A stretch of 64,000 bases of DNA from Hygrophila difformis (GCA_030278955.1 JAOANR010000010.1:21172444-21236443), one strand, 5' to 3'; shown: positions 10,373 to 20,145, counted from the first letter of the stretch. Notes: generated by a model not told the origin, from the letters alone. Program-made: numbers and translations.

Positions 10373-11575
10373 ATGTTGCTTTTCCTGTGGTTCATCTTGG
10401 CGTTCCTTATGGTCCTTCCGGGGGCCAAGAGACGTGCTACTCGACGCGATGCAGCCGGTCCTAGTACTGCCGTTCCGGAGATGCCGGATAGTGACGACAG
10501 TGAGTCCGAGGAGGACGAGGAGCGGGAGCCGAGGCTCAGAGGTCTCCCTGACGAGGTGCGTCCTCACCGGCATGATCGGTTCCGTTTCTCGACGATGGCT
10601 GCCCAAGACTTCTATTTCGACGAGGTTCGTCGAACTAGGGCTTATGTTCCTGAGCGAGGCTTGTTTCCTGATCATATAGGCGATGACCGGATCAGTGCAC
10701 TTTTGGGGCATCTCCAGTGGACCGGTCTTGCACGTCATCCCGAGGGCGTTGCCTCCGGCTATCTAGCTATGGAGGTTATCGCCAACATCAGCGGTCTTGG
10801 GGTAGACGACGACCTTTCTCGAGTCTGGGTTCGCGGTCGCTACCTAGACTTCAGTGCCCGGGCGATCAACATCTATTTTGGTTTGCCCGACGATGGCACG
10901 TTCCGCCCACAGCCAGAGGGTCGGGTTTATGCTCCTGCCTGGGGTGTCTTGTGTACCGAGGTACCCCCGCAGACTGGGTACCCCCACGAGTTGCGGCTGA
11001 AGTCCTTGGATGCTCCTTGGCGTGTACTTGCTCAGCTTTGGTTAGGACGCGTTCGGCCGATCACCCGGAGTCATATCGTCATAGATCATGTCTTTGAGAC
11101 TGTTTGCTTTATCGCCCGGGGCGGTAGAGTGAATGTGGGAGCTTGCATTGCGGACAACTTGAGGGGCTTACGACGAGGGCGAGAGAGTAGAGTGATTACT
11201 CATGCACACCTCATTGGTGGGTTATGTGCTGCCCAGGGGATCCGTACGTCTCCCGAGACGGACCCCTATCCTTTAGCGGCGGGCGAGCACTACCGTATTC
11301 CGACTTACACCGCTCGACGCAGTGCCTTGCGTCATGGAGCACTTCGGGCTATACTGCGCCTGCAGCCTGAGGATGGTGGTTTGATTTTAGTTGTCCCTTC
11401 AGAGCAGCCACCTCCTCCTCCTGTGGTCCCACAGCAGGGTGTGGTTCCGCCGCCGGGTCAGGACATGACGCAGATGCTCCAGATGATGCAGGAGATTCGT
11501 ATTGGTATGGACGTCGGGTTTGCAGCTGGGCAGGCTCGTTACGACGCCTTGGATGCTATGATGGATCTCTATTAG
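10373..11575 (+). CDS. antisense extra ORF of Tekay-1, 'putative plant transposon protein' domain
   Basis: 400 codons from the ATG just after the splice acceptor. Residues 1-18 are hydrophobic (MLLFLWFILAFLMVLPGA). A basic patch, a Ser/Glu/Asp-rich acidic stretch (about 35-50) and a globular region follow. The signature VRGRYLDFSARAINIYFGLP sits near residue 155-175. A Pro-rich linker and a Met-rich helix end it. The signature is that of the plant transposon-protein domain found in extra ORFs of many plant Ty3/gypsy elements; its biochemical role is not known to me. It lies antisense to the surrounding Tekay, between the coiled-coil ORF and pol. The TAG at 11573 looks like a mutated CAG, since homologous-looking codons continue towards a TGA near 11695 with a frameshift. 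An alternative start is the Met at 10409. A shorter, decayed relative lies at 45646-46404. Confidence 0.75.
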   Translation: MLLFLWFILAFLMVLPGAKRRATRRDAAGPSTAVPEMPDSDDSESEEDEEREPRLRGLPDEVRPHRHDRFRFSTMAAQDFYFDEVRRTRAYVPERGLFPDHIGDDRISALLGHLQWTGLARHPEGVASGYLAMEVIANISGLGVDDDLSRVWVRGRYLDFSARAINIYFGLPDDGTFRPQPEGRVYAPAWGVLCTEVPPQTGYPHELRLKSLDAPWRVLAQLWLGRVRPITRSHIVIDHVFETVCFIARGGRVNVGACIADNLRGLRRGRESRVITHAHLIGGLCAAQGIRTSPETDPYPLAAGEHYRIPTYTARRSALRHGALRAILRLQPEDGGLILVVPSEQPPPPPVVPQQGVVPPPGQDMTQMLQMMQEIRIGMDVGFAAGQARYDALDAMMDLY

Positions 11576-12175
11576 GATCGTATGGACACGCTCACTATGA
11601 GACAGGCGGAGCAGCAGGCCACCATGACTGACATGTATGCTACATGCGTTAGATGGACGACTACATGCGTCGCCAGTTCCCACCTCCTGATCAGTGACCC
11701 TTTGTCTTTACGGTACTCTTAGGGTGCGTAGTAGAAGTAGTTTTCTTATGGGACTGTAAGACGATGATTTCCATTTCCGTGTTTCGTAGTTTGTGCTTTT
11801 GTTGTGTTACTCCCTGGTTATCTATTTTGGTTGTTAACTCTAGAATTGTGGTTAATTGATGACTTGGGATTTCAGGGTTTAGGGTTCGAGGTACTCCCGT
11901 TTGGATGACATTTATATGTGTTGTTTGCTTATTAATACTTTGTACCTTTGTTTTGTTGACTCCTCTACCATACGTTTGGATATGGAAGGTGGTTCTAAAT
12001 ATGTACATATATATATATATGGGCACTATGGATAATGGAAGTAGAATATAATATAAATGCTTGTATTTTATTGCTCAATAGAAAACGTTATTTGATACAA
12101 GCTGTAGGAATCACAAAGATAGGAATAGTTCGGAAAATAGGAACGGTAATAGTAGAAATAATGCGACAAAGATCC
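11576..12175 (+). other. 3' end and downstream region of the antisense ORF
   Basis: Codons after the TAG (DRMDTLTMRQAEQQATM) read like a continuation of the Met/Gln-rich C-terminal helix. They lose frame near 11645 and would end at a TGA near 11695. From 11700 to 12175 is A/T-rich non-coding sequence with a short (TA)n run near 12007-12020, probably the 3'UTR of the module. No other gene is visible. Confidence 0.5.
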
Positions 12176-12688
12176 CTAAGCGGAGGGAGTGTAGGTGGTT
12201 GGGTCCTCCATGGGATCATCCTCATCACTCGACTCCTCAATGGTACCCCAGCCAAGGGGTCCATGGAATACTGGGCTTGCTGGCCAATTGGTCCCGGCAG
12301 CCGGGGCAGGATCAACGACAACAACTGGAGTTTGGACGACTGTAGGGACAACGACAGGATCAACAACGGGGCTAGCTACAGAAGGAGTTCCTGGGTCGAG
12401 AGGGGCAGGTGGGAGTAGATCATCCCTCAGATGGTGCAGTTGATGTCCCAAGACCCCTGCTTGGGTCCCCACGTCGTCAATCTGGGTCTGAAGTTCAGTC
12501 TCGGGGGTCTGGAGTTCGTTGATTTGGATTTGGAGTTGGGTTATATCTTGGTGTCCTGCTTGGCCCAGATTAGTTAGGTGGCCCAGGTTAGCTTCCATTT
12601 GTTCTACCCTTAGTCTGAAGTTGTTCATGTTTTGAGGAGATTCGAGGTATGCTTCAATCAACCTCATTAGTAGGTTGATTGACCACAA
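12176..12688 (-). CDS. Tekay-1 small coiled-coil ORF upstream of gag
   Basis: 170-codon minus-strand ORF in the sense direction of Tekay-1, between the leader and the (lost) gag. The N-terminus is helical (INLLMRLIEAYLE). A heptad-rich Leu/Ile/Gln segment with the core QMEANLGHLTNLG follows at about residues 25-95, then DDLLPP, a Val/Pro-rich stretch and an acidic tail (SSDEDDPMEDP). Relatives at the same place are 31663-31998 in Tekay-2 and 45351-45671 in Tekay-3. All share the QxEANLxHxxNL core and DDLLP. I do not recognise a named family. Self-association is suggested by the heptads only. The start used is the first ATG after an AT-rich array that may have replaced the original N-terminus, since Tekay-3 starts MAAPNVNM. 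Confidence 0.7.
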   Translation of the reverse strand: MWSINLLMRLIEAYLESPQNMNNFRLRVEQMEANLGHLTNLGQAGHQDITQLQIQINELQTPETELQTQIDDVGTQAGVLGHQLHHLRDDLLPPAPLDPGTPSVASPVVDPVVVPTVVQTPVVVVDPAPAAGTNWPASPVFHGPLGWGTIEESSDEDDPMEDPTTYTPSA

Positions 12689-13023
12689 TTTTATTATGCA
12701 TAATATTGTTTTAATGGTCTAGACAGTATTAAATTTACATAATTCTATTAGTAAATATTGTCCAAACCCTTAATTTAATATTATAACTCTTATAAGGAGA
12801 CAAAAATAAGGGTCATAATATTGTCTAAACTCTTATAATTTTGTCTAAATCCTTATATTGTCTAAATCCTTATATTGTCTAAACTCTTATAAGGAGACAA
12901 AAATAAGGGTCACAATATAGGGTTTATATAAGGGTCATAACATAATTTTATTATGCATATTATGCAGTTATTTAACAATATTGTCTAAACCCTTATATTG
13001 TCTAAACCCTTATATAAGAGTTT
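12689..13023 (-). repeat. AT-rich scrambled array of TAAGGGTTTAGACAATAT units
   Basis: Irregular array of a short unit around TTATAAGGGTTTAGACAATAT and variants (CTCTTATAAGGAGACAAAAATAAGGGTC), present in both orientations. It is bounded on both sides by a copy of CCTCATTAGTAGGT (12663 and 13026), part of the coiled-coil ORF start. It therefore looks inserted into that ORF with a duplicated flank. The same array occurs at 13620-13818 and 19681-20145. Confidence 0.75.
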
Positions 13024-13483
13024 GCAACCTCATTAGTAGGTCAATCAACCTTATAATATTAAATTTAACCATAATTTTATAAAATAGTTATGACCACAAT
13101 ATTATGCAATCCCCCAAAATTAATTTAATGTGTTTTTAATTTAAATTTAATCATGGTTTTAAGTAATTTAAAAAGTTGGGCCTCTATATTGGCCAAAAAT
13201 AATAATTTGGACTCAAGAAGTAAAAACATGGGTATTTGGGTCGAATTGGTTGGGCTCATAATAAATAATTATTGGGTCAAAATAATTTAACCCCTTTGGG
13301 CTCAAAATATTATACTAAATGGATAGAAAATTTTTGGGCTCAAATTTTGGGCTAAAAAAATAATACTAGTAGTCTTAAAAACAATAATAATAATAATAAA
13401 TTAAAAATAATACTTAGTCCAAAATATTGGTTTAAAATAATAATAATAGTAGCTTTAAAATATTCCGGGCTCTGATACCAACT
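13024..13483 (-). other. Tekay-1 leader and primer-binding site, inverted copy
   Basis: On the minus strand the LTR end is followed by AGT and TGGTATCAGAGC (13469-13480), complementary to initiator tRNA-Met. An A/T-rich leader with repeated GCCCAA motifs comes next. It is nearly identical to the plus-strand leader at 19218-19680, so this is a recent inverted duplicate. Confidence 0.8.
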
Positions 13484-13619
13484 TGTAACACCCCGGATTT
13501 GATAACCCAGGCCGGGATGCCACCGCCACACCTCCCTAGCAAGACACGAATTCTCCGAGCTTGCTAAAGAGATGCAAGGCTATAGGTATTGCTAAAGAGA
13601 TGCAAGGCTATAGGTATTA
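13484..13619 (-). repeat. Tekay-1 LTR stub
   Basis: Only the last ~105 bp of a Tekay-1 LTR (minus orientation, starting TGTAACACCCC on the plus strand). It is followed by a ~26-bp tandem duplication (GCTAAAGAGATGCAAGGCTA unit) and then an abrupt change to the AT-rich array. The rest of this LTR is missing here. Confidence 0.8.
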
Positions 13620-13818
13620 CAAATCTTATAAATAAAATTATGTTATGACCCTTATAAGGGTTTAGACAATATTGTCTAAACTCTTATAACTCTTATAAGA
13701 GTTTAGACAATATAAGGGTCATAATATTGCATAATTTTAATACTGTCTAAACCCATAATATAGGGTTTAGTAAATATTGTCTAAACCCTTATAATTTTAT
13801 AAGGGTCATAACTGTCTA
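13620..13818 (+). repeat. AT-rich array, second block
   Basis: The same unit family as 12689-13023, here with TAAGGGTTTAGACAATATTG and its reverse complement directly side by side. It ends in CATAACTGTCTAGACCGAATT, where the Athila-type LTR begins. The reverse complement of that join is also seen at about 19986-20010. Confidence 0.7.
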
Positions 13819-14309
13819 GACCGAATTGACTTGGCAATTCGAATTACCCTCATTTTGGATTAAATGCCTTAGCCAAAATTGAGTGAAGGAATGACTTCAT
13901 TAATTCGAATTGTCCAATTCGGTTTAGACCGAATTGCTTTGACAATTCGAATTAGAGGATGCTTCATGACTTTACAAGAATTAATTGGGTACGGTGTTAC
14001 TCCATACCTCATGCATCCTCAATTCGGTCTCTTTTGCATTTTGCCCAATAGACCGAATTGCTTTCTTCCTTCTATTTTTAAAACTCCAAAAATATTTTAT
14101 TACAAGAGTTGTGTAAGTTGCATGGGTGTATTGGGCCTAGGCCCACTACATTTAATTTCATCCATTACACATCTCAACCCATCAGTGTCTAATTATTGTG
14201 TGATTGACACTCACACAATACCAAAAACATTTTCTTAATCTTGTTTTCCCTTTCATTATGTGTATGAATGGGTAATAAGAAATATCACAGATCAATATTG
14301 GCAAAAAGG

Positions 14310-14425
14310 TCCCTTCACCGGGATAACGATTAGCTCGTCTTCCGTGTATTAATTATTACTCGTTATTTTGCATGGTCTGATTAGTGGTTGGTGGAAGCTA
14401 CGGCGAAAAGGTCTCTTCATGGAGA
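14310..14425 (+). other. pair of covarying short hairpins in the Athila-A LTR
   Basis: TCCC-TTCACC-GGGA at 14310-14323 and TCTC-TTCATG-GAGA at 14412-14425. Each is followed by TAACGATTAG and lies about 100 bases from the other. Both arms change together, so pairing is kept. The homologous place in Athila-C (63727-63740 and 63826-63838) has the related TCC...GGA pair. Confidence 0.5.
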
Positions 14426-16439
14426 TAACGATTAGTCACTCAGCCAACTCCTAATTAGATACAGTTTTCTTCTCTTTACCTTAATTTCAAACCTGAATCT
14501 AGAGTTGTATTAATTATAGATGATATATGCCAATGTCATCTATTAATTGCTGCAGTAATAGAACATGTGGGTTTTCATCCAAATTCACAGATAGTAAAGT
14601 CTAAGGTGACGGCGGCAACTGTCACTTAAGGCATTCCACTGTCTACAAATCATTCCATCTGGAATAATTGGGAACTGGATAGTAGATGTTTGCAGTCCGG
14701 ATAACCCCAATTATTTCTGGCATTCGTTTTAGCCAAATTCTTCTTATCTCAGGCTAATTCATCTTTGTGTACCAAATTCTGTCTAACCCCACTATATATT
14801 TTGGGGTAATTTATTTTACTTCTCATATACATGTATGCATGATATTATTATGTAGATATTGTGGTCTATAATATTTTGGAGATCCTTCTCCTTGGACATA
14901 GAAGTCTTGATTTAAATCAGATGCTGCACAATAAATTTCCACAAAAATCACTTTATAAAATCCGGATCTGAGTAAGGGATAATTTCACAATTATGACTAA
15001 TTCATCTTCTACTGGGGGTTGATTTTGAAGACTTAATAGCAGAGTCAGCGATTAGGTCTCACCTAGACTGAAAGGATCTGTGTTTAAATTGAGAGTTTAG
15101 TACCTGTTTAGGGAATGAATTTCAAACATCTATTTGTTTCTCAAAATTACTGTGTGTTGGAAATCTTCTATTAAGTATTGCATCAAATCAGTGTCCACTT
15201 GGATTCGGATAAGATGTGATAATTAATATTAGAGGAACAACATATAGGCCTTGGTTAATTTCTAAAGTAAGGTTGAGTATTCTTTCAACTACTATCTTCT
15301 CCCGCCAAAGCCTAAAATTGAGTCTCGAGTGAGTACATTCTGAATAGATCTTCATAGGTCTGTTCCACTCATGTTTGTATCTCATAACTAACCGGATATT
15401 ATAAGCCCTGTGGCTTACTGATATTTGGGAAGTTCTAAATCTGCATCTGGTCACCAAGACTAGGGGCTCTTTTTTACTAACGGAATGTGATGATCTTTTA
15501 AGACTTCCGAGTGATAGGTTTTAAATGCTTTCTTTACCGCTTTCTTTACCGCTTTCTTTAAAATGCTTTCATAGAGGTCACTCGGAAGAATTGGAGGTTG
15601 GCCGCCGGTTGTAAGGTTTAAGAGTTATGGATTAGTTCGGGGTTAGATTTGGACTGTGGGTGTGACAAGGGGGATGACAGGAGTACTTGGCATATCAACT
15701 AATGATATGTTTGGTGTTGCTTGTCCACCACATATGACTAACATACTCTTGCAAGGCATTGCAAGGGGAGTTATTAATCTGTGGTATCTTAGAAATTGAG
15801 GTCTTAGGAGCATGTAAATTCTCACTGTAAGTACCTGTCTGTTAAAGGGAACATAGTGCAGAAAGCATGAGAGTTAGCTAACTGATGAACTACCCCAAAC
15901 AAAGATCTGTGTATTAAAACGGAAGTTTAATTGTGTTTCATCTGAATCTTGTCCAATCTTTATTATTTTCTCCCTATCCCTTCTGTCACATTTTAATTCG
16001 CTTTCGTAGAATAATTTTACCTGCTTTCCTAGCATAATTCTTATCGCTTTCTTAGAATAGATTTAATCGCTTTCTAGACTAAATTTACCATGCTTTGTAG
16101 AATAATTTTACTGTTTTCATAGTCTAGTTCAAATTATTGTCAAGTAGTTGTTAGAAATCATTGCAAAACTTGAATCGAGTAACCGAGTGGAAAATCTTAG
16201 TAAACGACGTGGGCCCTGCTTCTATCGCACATCCTCCAGTGAACGTTCCGGTCTTACTATAAATTACTGCAATTTTTGACACCGTGCGCTTTCGGGGGCA
16301 CAGTTTCTTAACACGAGTAATAAAAACGTGACAACCTATAATATATCCCTAATCCCAACTCCATCTTCATAAATTGGTTTCACTGAACAAAATTGAAAAC
16401 CAGGATTATGATTTCAGAAAATACTCATATAGTGGGAAT

Positions 16440-16625
16440 GTGTTAAAAGTTTCATGGCAAGGATCTTCATGACATGAAACTATGATAAGTTTCATGATGC
16501 CAATTGCCGGGGACCTTCAGTGTGACAGACTGAAGGTCAAGATTGAACTATCTAACCCGGCTGCACCATGAAAGTTGTCAAAAGTTTCATGCCGGGAAGG
16601 ACCACAGCGCCGTTTGAAATCAGAG
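16440..16625 (+). other. degenerate Athila LTR-end/primer-binding-site repeats
   Basis: Contains several TTTCATG copies, AATTGCCGGGGACC near 16501, and GTCAAAAGTTTCATGCCGGG near 16578 followed by GCGCCGTTT. These are damaged versions of the LTR-end plus TGGCGCCGTTGCCGGGGA unit. A second LTR-end-like stretch (CACATGAGTAATAAAAAGCG) follows at 16632, so the unit has been repeated in tandem. Confidence 0.6.
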
Positions 16626-16733
16626 TACCCCACATGAGTAATAAAAAGCGAAATATATCCTTAAACCCCTTTCCCACAAATCATAACTCTTTCCTTTTAA
16701 TAAATTTAACTTGGGATATTTTAAGAAAAATAC

Positions 16734-19217
16734 TGTAATACCCGTAAATTTTGGGATATAAAAATAGGAATTAATCCAATAGGAAAGAAAGTTTTGTTTC
16801 CGAGAACCCGTAAACTCGGAAATGCACGGGAGTCAAAGGACGACGATTTAGAACCCGACGGACCGAAACCGACGGTCTTAAGATTTCAAGCATGAAATCG
16901 AATTGAGACGGAATAAATTTATGATGAGAAGCATAATCCGAAAATGACCCGGAAAATCGAGCGCGAAAACGTGGAAGGATAGAAGTCCGAAAGAGAGGAG
17001 GAAAAGACCCGACGGATCGGATCGCACGGACCCACCCGGACCGCAGTCCAGGCGGGAACCGCGCGCTGGCCGGGCGGGGTTTGGCCAAACGGCGCGCCAA
17101 CCCCGCGTGGGTCCCCAGATTTGTGCAAATGACGCGTTTTCGGCGATTTCTTGCCATAATTCGACCCCCCGACTATGGAAAGAAGATTTTGGACGGGGGG
17201 AAGCTTTTAGGGGCGAATTAGGGCTGCCTCCCCCACCCTTTCATCAGTCACCAAGCCCCTCTTCACTCCCAAACTCTCCCAAAGCCAAAACACCCTTCCG
17301 ACGAACTTCCGGTGACCTTCCGACGACCAACGACGACCGTAGAGGCGTGTAGATCAAGGATCACAGTCCTTAGATCATTGGTAAGTAGTATCTTAGGTTC
17401 TCAATCTCGTTTTTCTTCTCAAATCCCCAATCTAACTCTTGAATCGTTGATTGCAAATACGTTCGTGGCCAAAGTCGGGAACTTTGCGTTTCGTAGATCC
17501 GTTCGTAGGATTTTGGACGAGCCGAGCGACCCTAGGATGACTCAAGAACACAATCACTGTAAGTTGAGCCTTCCATATCAATACGGGTGGTTTAGGGGCG
17601 TCCAAAGTAGTCGTAACATAACGAAACGCAAAAACCGATATTAAAAACCCCAATACGCACAGTTTCTGAAATCGGCCTAAAACTCATATTTCGAGGATTC
17701 AATCCGAGAAACTCAAAACTAGACTTTTAATCCTAACACATAAATCTAGGTCGTGTAAAAATTTCAGACATTTTCGTAAACGTTTGCTATTTCAAATCGC
17801 ACTGAACATAAACTGTTTTACTAGGACTTTTTCGAAAAACTGACAGTGATCATATTCGAAATTGATGAGCATGTTTCTATATTTTCTATTCCGATTTGAT
17901 CTTTGCAATCTAAATGAAAGTTGTAGGTAATCATGTCTAGTATGTGCATATAAAATTTCAGAATTTTTGGAGTCCATTTGATATGTTAAAAAGTCGAAAC
18001 TTCGAACTGTGTCAAACCTGAGTCCGGACAGAATTCTGCTTGCATAATAAACTCGATTTTTGACATATTTCCACAACTTATTTCGGAAAAGTTAAAACTC
18101 GAAAGTTGTTCGTTAGGATGTTTTTGATATACTGTGAAAATTTCAGATTTTTCCGACTTGTAATGAATTTTTAAATTAAAAAGGCGTAAACTGTGACGCC
18201 AAGAGACTTTTAAATCGAGAGATTTTGAAATTTCGTGACAAACGATCAAAGACTTGAAATGCGATACATCTATACTTTTGAAAAACCCCGATACATTAAA
18301 TTAAACGATACATGAGATACTTTGGTGGAGGGTGAGTGCTCTGCAGGGTGCCCCTCTAGCCTTTCTCTTCGGGCCTATAATGGACGAGAGAATTTAGATG
18401 AAATATTACGCCAATCGGCGGGAGATACATGGCCTACTCTCTCGGGATTGTCCGTATGGATTTCCCGAGGCTCCGGAGTGTTACTGGGTATGGCAGATAT
18501 GGCTGCGGCCGCCGGATCACCGGCTATACAAGATACTTACGACACGGCTGCGGCCGCCGGATCACCGGCTATACAAAACATTGAGAAATGGTTACGTAAC
18601 AGGGAAATAAAAGATTTAATATTTTTAAGTATTTATTTATTTACGCATGTCTTTAAATTATCAATTTAAATTATGTCTTTGACTTTCATATCATGACTAA
18701 ATTGTTATTGTGGATTAAATGCATGTTCAAGTACACAATTAAAATATTATTTCCTTTAAATTTGTAAATGCATGTTTAGGAGTGAAATTTTTAATTATCT
18801 AATTAAATCCCTTTATTGCTATGTTAGGATCGACTTACTCAGTATTTATATACTGATAAAATTGTTGTTTTTTCTTTTCTTTTCAGAGTATGGAGATAAT
18901 GCATGAGCATATGCATTGGGGGATGGAAAAACTTTAACATTATTTTTATCGCTTTTTATGACGCATATCGGGTCTGTATAACCCGAGTTTTGGCCATGTC
19001 GGCCCCTTTACATTCCGCTGCGATATTTTGCTTTCCGGTATTACTATGTGTGGATGAAATATTATTACTATTTTTAAATAGATTCCGTACTTATTTTTAA
19101 ACCTTTTTGCAATACCTATAGCCTTGCATCTCTTTAGCAAGCTCGAAGAATCCGTGTCTTGCTAGGGAGGTGTGGCGGTGGCATCCCGGCCTGGGTTATC
19201 AAATCCGGGGTGTTACA
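16734..19217 (+). repeat. Tekay-1 5' LTR (plus orientation)
   Basis: Complete 2484-bp LTR from TGTAATACCCG to GGGGTGTTACA, followed by AGT and the tRNA-Met primer-binding site. It is preceded by AATAC (16729-16733), matching the flank of the minus-strand copy at 5821. It contains a GC-rich U3 island near 17015-17105, the putative intron at 17381-18886, a duplicated GCCGG-ATCA-CCGGC hairpin at 18511-18569, and a conserved GGGTGAGTGCTCTGCAGGG block near 18329 also present in Tekay-2. Confidence 0.93.
17381..18886 (+). other. putative intron inside the Tekay-1 LTR (plus copy)
   Basis: Donor ATTG|GTAAGT at 17381. Acceptor at 18886 with TACTGATAAA about 35 nt upstream, a T-rich tract and TTTTCAG|AGTATGG. 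Length 1506 bp, the same as in the inverted copy. Confidence 0.55.
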
Positions 19218-19680
19218 AGTTGGTATCAGAGCCCGGAATATTTTAAAGCTACTATTATTATTATTTTAAACCAATATTTTGGACTAAGTATTATTTTTAA
19301 TTTATTATTATTATTATTGTTTTTAAGACTACTAGTATTATTATTTTAGCCCAAAATTTGAGCCCAAAAATTTTCTATCCATTTAGTATAATATTTTGAG
19401 CCCAAAGGGGTTAAATTATTTTGACCCAATAATTATTTATTATGAGCCCAACCAATTCGACCCAAATACCCATGTTTTTACTTCTTGAGTCCAAATTATT
19501 ATTTTTGGCCAATATAGAGGCCCAACTTTTTAAATTACTTAAAACCATGATTAAATTTAAATTAAAAACACATTAAATTAATTTTGGGGGGATTGCATAA
19601 TATTGTGATCATAACTATTTTATAAAATTATGGTTAAATTTAATATTATAAGGTTGATTGACCTACTAATGAGGTTGCAA
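19218..19680 (+). other. Tekay-1 primer-binding site and leader (plus copy)
   Basis: TGGTATCAGAGC at 19221-19232, three bases after the LTR, then the A/T-rich leader with repeated GCCCAA. It ends in GATTGACCTACTAATGAGGTTG, the start region of the coiled-coil ORF, at the array boundary. It matches 13024-13483 in reverse orientation. Confidence 0.85.
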
Positions 19681-20145
19681 ACTCTTATATAAGGGTTTAG
19701 ACAATATAAGGGTTTAGACAATATTGTTAAATAACTGCATAATATGCATAATAAAATTATGTTATGACCCTTATATAAACCCTATATTGTGACCCTTATT
19801 TTTGTCTCCTTATAAGAGTTTAGACAATATAAGGATTTAGACAAATAAAATTATGTTATGACCCTTATATTGTCTAAATCCTTCTGTCTAAAATTATAAG
19901 AGTTTAGACAAAATTGTAAGGGTTTAGACAGTATTAAAATTATAAGGGTTTATACAATATTGTTATAAAGTTATGACCCTTATTAAATTCGGTCTAGACA
20001 GTTATGACCCTTATATAATTAAATTAGTAATATTTCAATCAACACATTATAATATTATGCATAAAATTATGCATAATATTGTCTAAACCCTTATAAAATT
20101 ATGCATGATAATATTATGTCAATATTGTGGTCATAACTATTTTGG
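19681..20145 (+). repeat. AT-rich array, third block, and join to Athila-B
   Basis: The same TAAGGGTTTAGACAATAT-type units in both orientations. The array ends in AATATTGTGGTCATAACTATTTT and runs straight into Athila LTR sequence (GGGATCC...CTTGGACATAGAAG). In Athila-A the same LTR point is preceded by the similar ATATTGTGGTCTATAATATTTT (about 14872), so the join lies in shared sequence. Confidence 0.7.

Larger units (their letters stand above)
13819..16733 (+). repeat. Athila-A LTR, 5'-truncated
   Basis: Plus-strand Athila-type LTR. It holds eight GACCGAATTG/CAATTCGGTC-type motifs (13819-14060), a pair of short hairpins (14310-14425), and a long stretch matching Athila-B from about 14860 (GGACATAGAAGTC...TTGATTTAAATCAGATG). 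GCTTTCTT-rich short repeats lie near 15531-15560 and 16000-16130. It ends in AATAC at 16733 where Tekay-1 is inserted. The downstream continuation (AATACTCGTGTAGG on the minus strand) lies at 5820 and below. No coding capacity is visible; the ORF at 13879-14238 has no family features. Confidence 0.75.

Noticed and set aside
19221..19232. tRNA gene at tRNA-like sequences (also 13469, 31169, 45013)
   Set aside because: Only 12-18 bases complementary to tRNA 3' ends, i.e. primer-binding sites; no cloverleaf.
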